From contig NZ_JACIDJ010000001.1 of the NCBI RefSeq assembly GCF_014196305.1, forward strand, positions 337,683 through 401,682: a stretch of DNA of 64,000 nucleotides, in the 5' to 3' direction. Position 1 is the stretch's first letter, and every line of letters starts with the position of its first letter. The notes under the pieces were generated by a model, which worked only from the letters and a program-made list of their open reading frames with translations, searched no databases and was not told where the DNA came from. This DNA is from Roseococcus suduntuyensis (GTDB lineage Bacteria > Pseudomonadota > Alphaproteobacteria > Acetobacterales > Acetobacteraceae). Made by a program: the position numbers and the translations under genes. Below, piece after piece: positions 1 to 8,667 of the stretch.

Positions 1-282
1 CTCGCCCGAGAATTTCGGCGCGCGGCCCTCGCCCCACACCTGCTGGCGGATGACCTCGGCGCGCAACAGCTTGCGGAATTCCAGCACGGCGGGCGAAGGT
101 TCCTCCAGCACGGCGGCATCCAGCATGCGGTCGGCCCGCTCGGCCTCGCCGGCGAAGAGCAGCAATTCCGCCAGGAACCAGCGCGCGCCCGAATCGCGCG
201 GGGCCGCCTTCACCACCGCCTGCTGCGCCGCGATGGCCGCCGCCAGATCGCCTGCCTTGAACGCCTCGCCCGCCGATGCCAT
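1..282 (-). CDS. impE: ImpE-family T6SS accessory protein, 3' part missing (cut by window edge)
   Basis: This is the first 94 residues of a protein that continues beyond base 1. It reads MASAGEAFKAGDLAAAIAAQ, then a helical repeat stretch with LAELLLFAGEAERAD and FRKLLRAEVIRQQ, the pattern of the ImpE/SciE family. ImpE proteins are TPR-like accessory proteins coded in imp-type T6SS loci; their exact role is not settled. I chose the ATG at 282 because AAGGAAA lies about 9 bases upstream. It starts 20 bases after the stop of the TssC-like gene on the same strand, so it belongs to the tssA-B-C-impD operon. In imp loci impF (tssE), impG (tssF) and impH (tssG) usually follow, so they are expected to the left of this window. 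Confidence 0.8.
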   Translation of the reverse strand, partial: MASAGEAFKAGDLAAAIAAQQAVVKAAPRDSGARWFLAELLLFAGEAERADRMLDAAVLEEPSPAVLEFRKLLRAEVIRQQVWGEGRAPKFSGE

Positions 283-302
283 CGCCTTGGTTTCCTTGTT
301 GT

Positions 303-1814
303 TCAGGCGGCCTGCCGGGGCGCCGCGAGTTCGGTGACGAGGCGGAAGGAGGCCCCCACCTCGTCCAGCTGGTAGTGTGGCTGCAACATGATGGTGCAGC
401 CATAGCTGCCCGGCTTGCCAGGGCGTTCGCGCACCTCCACCCGCGCATCGCGCAGCGGGTAGCGCGCGGCCGCGTCGCCGCCGCCGGCCAGCCCGCTGAT
501 ATGCTTGCTGAGCCAGGTCTGCAGGCGGAATTCCACATCCTCGGCCGAGGCGAAGCTGCCCACCATGTCGCGCCCCATCAGCTTCACGATATGCGCGAAG
601 CGCGAGACGCAGAGCACGCTGTTCAGCTGCGACGACAGCCGCTGGTTGGCATTGGCCGCGTCGCTCGTCATGCGCGGCGGGCGGTGCAAAGTGGGCACGG
701 CGCCGAAACTCGCCTCCGGCAGGGCTTCGAGACCGCAGAGTGCGATCATCTCCGCCTCGGCCGCCTGGCGTTCCTGGTCGTCCGTCAGGCTCAATTCCAG
801 CGGCGGGCGGGGCGGCGGCCCGGGCGGGTCGGCGCGGAAGCGTTCATGGGGCAGCGTCTCCACCACGCCGCCCATGGCGTCCCAGACCGGCTCGGCGCCG
901 CGGATCTCGGCGGGCCAGCGGTAGCGCGCGAAGGCGCGGGCGGCCACCGCGGCCATGGCATAGACGGGCGTGGTCCAGACGCGCTGCGCGGCACCCTTGG
1001 CGTGCTCGCGGTAGCGGAAGCGGTCATCCCGGCTGCCATCGTCGCGCCAGAGCGGCCGGCCCAGCGTGCGCGGCAGCAGGATGGCGAGGAAGCGCGTGTC
1101 CTCCCGCGCGGCCAGGCCGCGCCAGCGCGCGCGCTCGGGCGTGCGGAGCGCGTCCAGGATGTTCAGCGTGGGCGAGGCGTCGTGGAAATCATCGAGGCCC
1201 AGCAGCGCGGGTGAGGCCGGCAGCACGAAGGGGCAGAAGGCGGCGGCGGCGATGCCGGCCAGCTGCGCCAGCACGGTGATGTCATCCACCTCATGCCCCG
1301 GCGCCGGCCCGCCGCGGATTTCGTAGTCGGCCACGATCATGCCGAAGGGCTCGCCGCCGGGGGTGCCGAACTCCTCCTCATAGACCAGGCGAAACAGGGC
1401 GGAGCGATCGAATTCCACCGCGCGCTCCAGGTCGCGCGCCGCGTCGCGCCAGCGCAGGGGCAGCAGGCGGATCTTCACCAGGCGGTCCTGCGCGAAACCA
1501 TCCACCAGCCAGCGCAGGCCCCGCCAGGAGCCCTCCAGCCGGGTGAGGCGCGGCGCGTGCAGCACGCGGTCGAGCTGCCGGGAAATGGCCGCGTCGAGTG
1601 CCACGATGTCGCGGTCCAGCGCCTCCATCAGCCGCGCGGCGCGGTCGGGCCGGGCCGCCGCCTCGCGCAGCGCCTCCGTGCCGAACCAGGCGCGCAGCAG
1701 GGCGGCCGGGTCAGCCTCCGCCAGGAAGGCCGCCAGCGGCGCGGCCTCGGGCGCGCCATGCCCGAAGAAGCGCCCGTCCAGCACCGGCCCGCGCAGCGCG
1801 CCCCCGTCGGTCAC
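303..1814 (-). CDS. impD: Second TssC/EvpB-family sheath-like protein (ImpD)
   Basis: This 503-aa protein belongs to the TssC (VipB/EvpB) family but is distinct from the neighbouring tssC. Shared marks are LEGSWRGL near residue 95, [10 protein letters not shown], the SRFAHIVKLMGRD helix and the C-terminal PLRDARVEVRERPGKPGSY block. The family forms the large subunit of the contractile T6SS sheath in the cytoplasm. Imp-type loci carry this second copy (ImpD) after impC; whether it enters the sheath or has a baseplate or assembly role is not known to me. It lies 13 bases downstream of tssC and 20 bases upstream of impE. The middle segment (residues about 240-350) is clearly diverged from TssC and has a proline-rich patch (PPGPPPRPP). 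Confidence 0.85.
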   Translation of the reverse strand: MTDGGALRGPVLDGRFFGHGAPEAAPLAAFLAEADPAALLRAWFGTEALREAAARPDRAARLMEALDRDIVALDAAISRQLDRVLHAPRLTRLEGSWRGLRWLVDGFAQDRLVKIRLLPLRWRDAARDLERAVEFDRSALFRLVYEEEFGTPGGEPFGMIVADYEIRGGPAPGHEVDDITVLAQLAGIAAAAFCPFVLPASPALLGLDDFHDASPTLNILDALRTPERARWRGLAAREDTRFLAILLPRTLGRPLWRDDGSRDDRFRYREHAKGAAQRVWTTPVYAMAAVAARAFARYRWPAEIRGAEPVWDAMGGVVETLPHERFRADPPGPPPRPPLELSLTDDQERQAAEAEMIALCGLEALPEASFGAVPTLHRPPRMTSDAANANQRLSSQLNSVLCVSRFAHIVKLMGRDMVGSFASAEDVEFRLQTWLSKHISGLAGGGDAAARYPLRDARVEVRERPGKPGSYGCTIMLQPHYQLDEVGASFRLVTELAAPRQAA

Positions 1815-1827
1815 GAGGGCCGCCCGC

Positions 1828-3321
1828 TCAGCTCTTCTGCGGGATGCGCGCGACCATCCGCATGGAGGTGGTCAGCTCCTCCATCTGCAGCCAGGGCCGC
1901 ATATAGGCCACCGCGTTGTACGAACCGGGGCGGCCGGGGATTTCCTTCACCTCCACCTTGGCCTCGCGCAGCGGATATTTGGCGCGCGATTCCTGGCCCG
2001 CGCCCTCCATCGGGTTCACGTAGTTCTGGATCCAGCGGTTCAGCCAGGCCTCGACGTCGCTCGCTTCCATGAAGCTGCCGATCTTGTCGCGCGCCATCAC
2101 CTTGAGGAAATGCGCGAAGCGGCTGGTGGCCATGATGTAGGGCAGGCGCGCGCTGATGGCCGCGTTGGCGGTGGCCTCCGGGCGGTCATACTTCTTGGGC
2201 TTCTGCACGGTCTGTGCGCCGAAGAAGACGCTGTAGTCGGTGTTCTTGTAGTGGCAGAGCGGCAGGAAGCCGTTGTTGGACAGCTCCGCCTCGCGCCGGT
2301 CGGTGATGCCGATCTCGGTCGGGCACTTGGTGTCCAGGTCGCCGTCGTCGGAGGTGAAGACGTGCGCCGGCAGGTTCGTCACCTTGCCGCCGCCCTCGGC
2401 GCCGCGGATGGCGGTGCACCAGCCATATTGGGCGAAGGCGTCGGTCAGGCGCGCGGCATGCACATAGGCCGCGTTCATCCAGCAGTATTCGTTGTGCTCC
2501 ATCGCCTTGGCGGTGCCGTCCGGGTTGAACGGCGCCTCCTCATAGGCGAACTCCTCGATCGGCTTGGTGTTCGCGCCATAGGGCAGGCGCGCGATGACGC
2601 GCGGCAGCACCAGCGTCACGAAGCGCGCATCCTCAGTGTCGCGGAAGCTGCGCCACTTCGCGTATTCCGCCGTCTCGAAGATCTTGGACAGATCGCGCGG
2701 GCGTGACAGCTCCCGGTAGTCGTTGAAGCCGAACATGCCGGGCCCGGCCGCCGAGATGAAGGGCGAGAAGCCCGCCGCCGCCACGTTGGACATCAGCCGC
2801 AGCGTCTCGACGTCGTCCGGATGGTTGGTCCACTCGTAGTCGCCGATCAGCGCGCCATAGGGCTCGCCGCCCGGGGTGCCGAACTCGTTCTCGTAGATCT
2901 TCTTGAACAGGCCGGACTGGTCGAACTCCACCGCCCGCGTCAGGTCGCGGTTCAGCTCGCGCTTGCTGGCCTGGAGCAGCCGGATCTTGAGGCTGGTGCC
3001 CGTCTCGCTGTTCATCACGAGGTGGTGCAGCCCCCGCCAGGAGCCCTCCAGCTTCGTGAATTTCTCATGATGCATGATCGCGTTGAGCTGCTGGGACAGC
3101 TTGCGATCAATTTCGGCGATGGCGCGGTTGAAGGTCTGCGTCAGGTTGCGGCTGTAGGTGACGGTGCCCTTCAGCGCCTCCTCGGTCAGTGCCTTGATCA
3201 GTTCCTGCGCGCGGTCGCGCTCGGTCTGGCGGGTGGCGCCCAGCACCTGGTCGAGCAGCGAGGCGCCCTCTTCCGTGGTGGTGGTCGCGGCGGCGCCGGG
3301 TGCGCCCTGGGTTCCGCTCAT
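1828..3321 (-). CDS. tssC: T6SS contractile sheath large subunit TssC (VipB/ImpC)
   Basis: This 497-aa protein pairs with TssB to build the contractile sheath around the Hcp tube. It shows the full TssC signature: [10 protein letters not shown] in the N-terminal TssB-binding region, [32 protein letters not shown], the [20 protein letters not shown] helix and the C-terminal [20 protein letters not shown] sheath-handle block ending [11 protein letters not shown]. Length is normal for the family. It begins 4 bases after the tssB stop, so the two sheath subunits are translationally coupled. ATP-dependent disassembly would be by TssH, coded divergently at 5281. Confidence 0.97.
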   Translation of the reverse strand: MSGTQGAPGAAATTTTEEGASLLDQVLGATRQTERDRAQELIKALTEEALKGTVTYSRNLTQTFNRAIAEIDRKLSQQLNAIMHHEKFTKLEGSWRGLHHLVMNSETGTSLKIRLLQASKRELNRDLTRAVEFDQSGLFKKIYENEFGTPGGEPYGALIGDYEWTNHPDDVETLRLMSNVAAAGFSPFISAAGPGMFGFNDYRELSRPRDLSKIFETAEYAKWRSFRDTEDARFVTLVLPRVIARLPYGANTKPIEEFAYEEAPFNPDGTAKAMEHNEYCWMNAAYVHAARLTDAFAQYGWCTAIRGAEGGGKVTNLPAHVFTSDDGDLDTKCPTEIGITDRREAELSNNGFLPLCHYKNTDYSVFFGAQTVQKPKKYDRPEATANAAISARLPYIMATSRFAHFLKVMARDKIGSFMEASDVEAWLNRWIQNYVNPMEGAGQESRAKYPLREAKVEVKEIPGRPGSYNAVAYMRPWLQMEELTTSMRMVARIPQKS

Positions 3322-3325
3322 GGCC

Positions 3326-3835
3326 TCAACCCTCCTGCTTGTCGAGGCCGAGCTGGGCGGAGAGCGCCTTCAGCTTCGCATCGTCCTGGAGGACCTGGTC
3401 GAGCAGTTCTTCGAGCTGCTGCGAGTTGTCCACCTTGCTCATCATGTCGCGCAGCTTGGCGCGGGTTTCCATCAGGGCCTTCAGCGCGGGCACCTGCTCG
3501 GCCACGCGGGCGGGCTCGAAATCCTCGATGGACTTGAACTTGAGGTTCACGGCCATCTCGCTGCCGTCGCCGGCCAGCGTGTTCTCGACCTTCATGTTCA
3601 GGCCAGGCGCGATGCGCGCCATCACATCATTGAAGTTGTCGCGGTCGATCTGGGTGAACTTGCGCTCGGCGAGCGGCTTCAGCGGCTCCGCCGGGTCGCC
3701 GGCGAAATCGCCCATGACGCCGACGATGAAGGGCAGCTCGCGCTCGATCGCGGCGCCCTCCGTCTCGACCTCGTAGGTGATGTGGACGCGTGGCTTGCGC
3801 ACGCGGTTCAGCTTGTCGTGAACGGAGCCTGACAT
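3326..3835 (-). CDS. tssB: T6SS contractile sheath small subunit TssB (VipA/ImpB)
   Basis: This 169-aa protein starts [20 protein letters not shown] and contains the family block [16 protein letters not shown] followed by [18 protein letters not shown]. The C-terminal part ([20 protein letters not shown]) is the helical region that contacts TssC. A longer in-frame start exists upstream, but the ATG at 3835 is preferred: AGGGAG sits 6 bases ahead of it, and family members start with this sequence. It sits between tssA (177 bases upstream) and tssC (4 bases downstream). Confidence 0.96.
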   Translation of the reverse strand: MSGSVHDKLNRVRKPRVHITYEVETEGAAIERELPFIVGVMGDFAGDPAEPLKPLAERKFTQIDRDNFNDVMARIAPGLNMKVENTLAGDGSEMAVNLKFKSIEDFEPARVAEQVPALKALMETRAKLRDMMSKVDNSQQLEELLDQVLQDDAKLKALSAQLGLDKQEG

Positions 3836-4012
3836 GGCATCTCCCTGGCGCCGGGGCCCCGGCTCTGCCTTCGTGTTCGAACGCCCGTGCCCGCCGGGCT
3901 TGAGTGGCGCCGCGGCGCACGGCCACAACCCGGGGGCGAGCGTAAGTCGAAGAACTTCGCGGCGTCAACGAGAAGCCGCGACGCGGCCCGCCCGCATGAA
4001 CCTGCGGCGCGA
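3836..4012. other. tssA-tssB spacer with two dyad symmetries
   Basis: This is the only sizeable gap inside the leftward tssA-B-C operon. It holds a perfect 14-base palindrome, GCCGGGGCCCCGGC, at 3850-3863 close to the tssB ribosome site, and a 13-base dyad GCCGCG-A-CGCGGC at 3975-3987. They could be a processing or attenuation structure, or an internal operator giving tssB separate control. I see no clear -35/-10 pair and no coding potential. Confidence 0.4.
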
Positions 4013-5131
4013 CTACTCCGGCGGCGTGGGCCGGATGCCCAGCGCCGTCAGCATGGCCGTCCGCGCCGTCTCGTCCTGCAACACCTCCTCCAGGAGCTGG
4101 GGCAGCGTCATGCGCCCGCGCCGCGCGGCGTCGGCCAGGGTGTAGGCCAGGAAGGAATGCGGCTCCGTCTTCTGGAAGAACTCCGAGATCGTCTCCAGCA
4201 TCTCCAGGGCCTGCTCGCGCGAGGCCACGGCGCCGGGGGGCACGGCGAAGCCCATCGCGGGGGCCGGCCCGGCACCGGGTGCGGCACCGGGCACCGCCGC
4301 GGCCGCCTCGAACGCCACGGGCTCCGCCACCTCCGCCGCAGGGCCCAGCAGCCGCCGGGCCACCTCCGCGATACGCTCCAGCACGGTGCTGACGCGGCGG
4401 GTGGAGGGTGCCTCCATGCCGAAGCGCGCATCCGCCTGCTCGGCATAGGCCTGCCAGGCGGCACGCGCCGCCTCCACCTGCGCCACCAGCGCCAACAGCG
4501 CGTCGCGGCGGAACTTCGCCTCCGTCTCGATGGTGTCGAGCGGCAGCACGCCCTGGGCGTAGCGCCGCTCCCGCCGCTCCTCGTCGGCGATGCCGGCCGT
4601 CTCCATCGCGGCTTCGTACTGGTGCAGGGTCAACGGGCCGCCGCCCGGGCGTTCGAACAGCACCACGCGGCGCAAGGGCTGCATCACCGTGCCGTCGCGG
4701 TCGCCGCCATCCAACCCGCCCAGGGGGTAGGAACGTCCGTCCAGCCCATCCTCGTCCGGCAGGGGGTGGCCGGCATCCCAGTGCTGCTCCAGCAACCCCG
4801 TCAGCACCTTGGCCCCTGCGGTGAGGCCGCGCAGCCCTTCCAAGCGCACCAGCGCCTCGGTCAGCATGGCCGCCACCTCGAAATCCTTGGTGCGGTCGGT
4901 CAGCGCCTCCACGCCCAGCTTGCGGACCTGGCGCCAACCCTCGGAGACGGCGCCTTCCGAACCCTCCTCGCTGTCACGCGCGCGGTCCTCGTCGCGCGCG
5001 CCGGAGATGGCGTCCCGCAGCCGGTAGTAGAGCGAGGCAGCGGACTTGTCGTCGCGCAGGAATTCCCCCGCGCCGTCCCCGCCCTCCAGCGGCGCCACCA
5101 GCGCCGCCACATCCACGACGTCCTCGCTCAT
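4013..5131 (-). CDS. tssA: T6SS assembly protein TssA (ImpA N-terminal domain)
   Basis: This 372-aa TssA caps or organises the growing sheath and tube at the baseplate. The N-terminal part carries the ImpA_N pattern: SYPLG-like GLDGRSYPLGGLDG and LRRVVLFERPGGGPLTLHQY around residues 130-170, preceded by DFEVAAMLTEALVRLEGLRG. A low-complexity alanine-rich linker (about residues 260-295) leads to a short C-terminal domain with SREQALEMLETISEFFQKTE and SFLAYTLADAARRGRMTLP, typical of the short TssA class. CAGGAG lies about 10 bases before the ATG. It is the first gene of the leftward operon, divergent from tssH with a 149-base shared upstream region. Confidence 0.93.
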   Translation of the reverse strand: MSEDVVDVAALVAPLEGGDGAGEFLRDDKSAASLYYRLRDAISGARDEDRARDSEEGSEGAVSEGWRQVRKLGVEALTDRTKDFEVAAMLTEALVRLEGLRGLTAGAKVLTGLLEQHWDAGHPLPDEDGLDGRSYPLGGLDGGDRDGTVMQPLRRVVLFERPGGGPLTLHQYEAAMETAGIADEERRERRYAQGVLPLDTIETEAKFRRDALLALVAQVEAARAAWQAYAEQADARFGMEAPSTRRVSTVLERIAEVARRLLGPAAEVAEPVAFEAAAAVPGAAPGAGPAPAMGFAVPPGAVASREQALEMLETISEFFQKTEPHSFLAYTLADAARRGRMTLPQLLEEVLQDETARTAMLTALGIRPTPPE

Positions 5132-5280
5132 CGCCTCGCCACTCCTGTCTTTGGTGGCAGGCTAGCCTCGCCGGGGCGGCGTTGGAATGTCCGAAACGAC
5201 GGCGCCGCTGGACAGGCCGCGCGGCCTGCCCCTAGCCTCCGGTTGCAAGCCGCAACCAAGGCGGGAGGAGAACGGGCTTC
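5132..5280. promoter_or_regulatory. Divergent tssA/tssH control region with 16-bp palindrome
   Basis: This 149-base region must contain promoters for both the tssA and tssH operons. It holds a perfect 16-base palindrome, CAGGCCGCGCGGCCTG, at 5213-5228, nearly central. It also holds a 10-base palindrome AGGCTAGCCT at 5159-5168 and a GTTGC-aagcc-GCAAC inverted repeat at 5242-5256. A strong ribosome site (GGAGGAG) serves tssH. The palindromes are candidate operators for one regulator acting on both operons. No convincing sigma-70 boxes are visible. Confidence 0.5.
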
Positions 5281-7911
5281 ATGGTGGCCATTGACCTGAA
5301 ATCCCTCGTTGCGCGGCTGACCGATGTCGCACGGCGCCAGTTCGAGGCGGCGCTGGGCCTGACAGTGGCCCGCACCCACTACAATGTCGAAGCCGAGCAC
5401 GTGCTGCTCAAGCTGGTCGAGGCGCCGGGCAGCGACGTCACCGCCATCCTCAAGGATGCGGGGGTGGAGGCGGGCGCGGTGCTGGCCGAGCTGACGCGCG
5501 CGCTGGACAAGATGCGCACCGGCAATGGCCGCGCCCCCGGCCTTTCGCCCGACATCGTGGCCTGGCTGCGCGAAGCCTGGCTCATCACCAGCCTGGAGGC
5601 GAACCAGGGCCGCATCCGCAGCGGCCACATGCTGGCCGCGCTGCTGGCCGATGAGGGGTTGGCGCGCACCGTGAAGGACAGCGCGCCCAGCCTGCTGAAG
5701 ATCGCCCCCGATTCGCTGCGCCGCAACCTGGACGCCATCACCAAGGGCAGCGAGGAGGCAGGCCAGGCCGGCGCCCCCGCGCCCGGTGCCGCCGCCGCCC
5801 CGGCCGAGGGCGCGCCCCGCGCCGGCGGCCCGCTGGAGCAGTTCTGCACGGACCTCACGGCCCAGGCCAAGGCCGGCAAGATCGACCCCATCCTCGGCCG
5901 CGATTCCGAAATCCGGCAGATGGTGGACATCCTCACCCGCCGCCGACAGAACAACCCGATCCTCACGGGCGAGGCGGGCGTGGGGAAGACCGCGGTGGTC
6001 GAGGGGCTGGCATTGCGCATCGCCCAGGGCGACGTGCCCGATGCGCTGGCCAAGGTGCGCGTCATGTCGCTCGACCTCGGCATGTTGCAGGCCGGCGCCG
6101 GCGTGAAGGGCGAGTTCGAAAACCGCCTGAAGGGCGTGATCGACGCCGCCAAATCCTCGCCCCAGCCGGTCGTGATGTTCATCGACGAGGCGCACACGCT
6201 GATCGGCGCGGGCGGTGCCGCCGGGCAGAACGATGCGGCGAACCTGCTGAAACCCGCCTTGGCCCGCGGCGAGATGCGCTGCATCGCCGCCACCACCTGG
6301 GCCGAATACAAGAAGTATTTCGAGAAGGACGCGGCGCTGACCCGCCGCTTCCAGGTGGTGAAGGTGGAGGAACCCACCCTGCCGCTGGCCAATGCCATGC
6401 TGCGCGGCCTCGTCGCCACGCTGGAGAAGCACCACGGCGTGCGCATCCTGGACGAGGCGGTGCTGGAGACGGTGCGGCTGTCCGCCCGCTACATCCCGGC
6501 CCGCCAGCTTCCGGACAAGGGCGTCTCCCTGCTCGACACCGCCTGCGCGCGCGTGGCGATGAGCCAGGCCGCCATTCCCGCCGCCATCGAGGACCGCACA
6601 CGGCGCCTCGCGCTGATCGCCACGGAACTGGCCGCACTGGGGCGCGAGACGGCCACCGGCGGCGACCACGCGAAGCGCATCGCGGCGCTGACCGAGGAAC
6701 AAGGCGAGGTCGAGGCGGCACTGGAAGCGCTGAAGACGCGGTGGGAGCAGGAGAAGGCCCTCGTCACCCGCATCCGCGAACTGCGCGAGGGCCTCGAAGC
6801 ACCGGCCGAGGGCCATGACACCGAAGCCGCCCGCGCCGAACTCGCGAAGGTGACGGACGAACTCCACGCGCTGCAGGGCGAGGAGCCATTGGTGCACCCC
6901 GTGGTGGACGGCCAGGCGGTGGCGGAAGTGGTCGCCACCTGGACCGGCATTCCGTTGGGCCGCATGGCGGGCGACGAGATCAAGTCCGTGCTGACGCTGC
7001 AGGAGCAGCTCATGCGCCGCGTGGTGGGCCAGGACCACGCGCTGGCCGCCATCGCGGAGGCCATCCGCACCAACCGCGCGGGCCTCGCGGACCCGCGCAA
7101 GCCCATCGGCGTCTTCCTGATGGCCGGCACCTCGGGCGTGGGCAAGACCGAGACGGCGCTGGCGCTGGCGGACCTGCTCTATGGCGGCGAGCAGAACCTT
7201 ACCACCATCAACATGAGCGAGTTCAAGGAGGAGCATAAGGTCGCCACCCTCATGGGCAGCCCGCCCGGCTATGTGGGCTATGGCGAGGGCGGTGTGCTGA
7301 CGGAAGCCGTGCGGCGGCGGCCCTACAGCGTGATCCTGCTGGACGAGATGGAGAAGGCCCATCCGGGCGTGCAGGACGTGTTCTACCAGGTCTTCGACAA
7401 GGGGAACATGAAGGACGGCGAAGGCCGCGACATCGACTTCAAGAACTGCGTCATCATCATGACGTCCAACGCCGGCACCGACACCATCGCGAAGCTCTGC
7501 GCCGACCCCGACACGGCGCCCGAACCCGAGCAACTGGTGGAGGCGCTGCGCCCGGATTTGCTGAAGGTGTTCAAGCCCGCCTTCCTCGGCCGCTGCAACG
7601 TGGTCATCTACTACCCGTTGGCCGACCATGTGCTGAAGCAGATCGTGGGCCTCAAGCTCGCCAGTATCGGCAAGCGGGTGCGCGAAAGCTATGGCGTGGC
7701 CTTTGAAGTGGATGAGGCCGTGCCCCTGGCCATCGTGGAGCGTTGCCGCGAAGTCGAGAGCGGCGCACGCAACATCGAGAATATCCTCAACCGCACATTG
7801 CTTCCCCAATTGTCGGCCGGCATTCTCGCGCGTCTGGCCGAGGGGCAGCCTATTTCCCGTGTCGCGGTCGGGCTGGGGGCGGATGGCAGTTTCAGCTACA
7901 ACCTGGACTAG
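5281..7911 (+). CDS. tssH: T6SS sheath-recycling AAA+ ATPase TssH (ClpV)
   Basis: This 876-aa class-2 Clp ATPase disassembles contracted TssBC sheaths in the cytoplasm. It opens with a Clp N-domain carrying the ClpV-type sequence VARTHYNVEAEHVLLKLVE. The first AAA module has Walker A GEAGVGKT at about residue 230 and Walker B VVMFIDEAHT. A coiled middle domain covers roughly residues 430-530. The second AAA module has Walker A GTSGVGKT at about 616 and Walker B VILLDEMEKAHPG, followed by GYVGYGEGG pore-loop sequence. The C-terminal region has IENILNRTLLPQLS, typical of ClpV rather than ClpB. Start is the ATG after GGAGGAGAACGGGCTTC. It is followed after 236 bases by hcp on the same strand. 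Confidence 0.97.
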   Translation: MVAIDLKSLVARLTDVARRQFEAALGLTVARTHYNVEAEHVLLKLVEAPGSDVTAILKDAGVEAGAVLAELTRALDKMRTGNGRAPGLSPDIVAWLREAWLITSLEANQGRIRSGHMLAALLADEGLARTVKDSAPSLLKIAPDSLRRNLDAITKGSEEAGQAGAPAPGAAAAPAEGAPRAGGPLEQFCTDLTAQAKAGKIDPILGRDSEIRQMVDILTRRRQNNPILTGEAGVGKTAVVEGLALRIAQGDVPDALAKVRVMSLDLGMLQAGAGVKGEFENRLKGVIDAAKSSPQPVVMFIDEAHTLIGAGGAAGQNDAANLLKPALARGEMRCIAATTWAEYKKYFEKDAALTRRFQVVKVEEPTLPLANAMLRGLVATLEKHHGVRILDEAVLETVRLSARYIPARQLPDKGVSLLDTACARVAMSQAAIPAAIEDRTRRLALIATELAALGRETATGGDHAKRIAALTEEQGEVEAALEALKTRWEQEKALVTRIRELREGLEAPAEGHDTEAARAELAKVTDELHALQGEEPLVHPVVDGQAVAEVVATWTGIPLGRMAGDEIKSVLTLQEQLMRRVVGQDHALAAIAEAIRTNRAGLADPRKPIGVFLMAGTSGVGKTETALALADLLYGGEQNLTTINMSEFKEEHKVATLMGSPPGYVGYGEGGVLTEAVRRRPYSVILLDEMEKAHPGVQDVFYQVFDKGNMKDGEGRDIDFKNCVIIMTSNAGTDTIAKLCADPDTAPEPEQLVEALRPDLLKVFKPAFLGRCNVVIYYPLADHVLKQIVGLKLASIGKRVRESYGVAFEVDEAVPLAIVERCREVESGARNIENILNRTLLPQLSAGILARLAEGQPISRVAVGLGADGSFSYNLD

Positions 7912-8147
7912 AGTTGTTGTAACTTCGACAGGTGCGCCCGTTCGCCGTGCCATCCTCCGTGATGGCACACGTGCCGGCCATGGCGAGCCGAAAGCCGCCC
8001 TCCGCGGGAAGACCCGGGCGGAGAGGTGTCCTTGGCGCGTGACTTTCCGGTTGGCGGGATGTGCCCGCCGACCCAACCACCGGTCCCACCCCTCCGCCGC
8101 GGGGTGAGGAACGGCCCGAAGGGCGCGGCGCGCGGAGTGGAAACGAC
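7912..8147 (+). promoter_or_regulatory. Structured tssH-hcp leader with strong hairpins
   Basis: This 236-base non-coding stretch precedes hcp. It contains a perfect 8-bp stem with a 6-base loop (GTGCCATC-ctccgt-GATGGCAC, 7947-7968) and a 6-bp stem with a 5-base loop (GGCGGG-atgtg-CCCGCC, 8053-8069). The second is framed by partly complementary CCGGTTGG and CCAACC arms. Neither is followed by a T run, so they look less like intrinsic terminators than like RNA-stabilising, attenuation or processing structures. Such an arrangement could let Hcp, needed in large amounts, accumulate above TssH. A separate hcp promoter may also lie here. Confidence 0.5.
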
Positions 8148-8627
8148 ATGGCTATCTTCCTGAAGCTGGGCGACATCAAGGGGGAGACCACGCAGGTCAC
8201 CCACAAGGACTGGATCGAGGTGCAATCCTTCCAGTTCGGCGTGGGCCGCGGCATCTCCTCCGGCGTGGGCGGCGGCTCCAAGCGCGAGGCGACGGCCCCC
8301 TCCGTCAGCGAGATCGTCGTCACCAAGACGATGGACATCGCCTCGCCGCTCATCCTCAAGGCCGCGATCGGCGGGAAGGCCGTGGTCACCAAGATCGAGC
8401 TGACCCAGACCGACAACAACGGCAAGCATGTCGCGTTCCAGAAGTACATCCTGACCGACACGCTGGTCTCGGGCTACAGCATCTCCTCCGGCGGCGACCG
8501 GCCGAGCGAGAGCATCAGCCTGAACTTCACCAAGATCGACAGCGAATACCTCGACATCAACGACAAGTTCGAGTCGAAGACGACGGGCCACGTGATCTAC
8601 GACATCGCGAAGTCCGAACTGACCTGA
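8148..8627 (+). CDS. hcp: T6SS tube protein Hcp
   Basis: This 159-aa Hcp family protein forms stacked hexameric rings of the secreted inner tube. It starts MAIFLKLGDIKGETTQVTHK and shows the expected IEVQSFQFGVGRGI, VTKTMDIASPLILKA and ISSGGDRPSESISLNFTKI segments; length is normal and there is no C-terminal effector extension. An in-frame upstream start at 8061 is rejected because Hcp proteins begin here and GGAG lies upstream of this ATG. It is the last gene of the rightward tssH-hcp unit and ends 13 bases before a strong hairpin. Confidence 0.97.
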   Translation: MAIFLKLGDIKGETTQVTHKDWIEVQSFQFGVGRGISSGVGGGSKREATAPSVSEIVVTKTMDIASPLILKAAIGGKAVVTKIELTQTDNNGKHVAFQKYILTDTLVSGYSISSGGDRPSESISLNFTKIDSEYLDINDKFESKTTGHVIYDIAKSELT

Positions 8628-8640
8628 GCGCCGCGCGCGG

Positions 8641-8667
8641 CCGGTGCCGGGCCCGTCCCGGCATCGG
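8641..8667. terminator. Bidirectional hairpin between convergent hcp and pppA
   Basis: An 11-bp stem (CCGGTGCCGGG / CCCGGCATCGG, one G-T wobble) closes a 5-base CCCGT loop. It fills the gap between the hcp stop and the pppA stop and directly abuts the latter. It has no flanking T tract, so it may act with Rho or as an mRNA 3' end stabiliser for both transcripts. Confidence 0.7.

Noticed and set aside
5234-5252. Possible sigma-54 promoter reading toward tssA (TTGGTTGCGGCTTGCA on the minus strand)
   Set aside because: The distance between the GG and GC elements is 9 bases rather than the required 10, and the match outside them is poor.
5128-8076. 982-codon antisense frame across tssH
   Set aside because: The sense strand encodes an intact ClpV with two Walker A motifs; the antisense product has no domain features.
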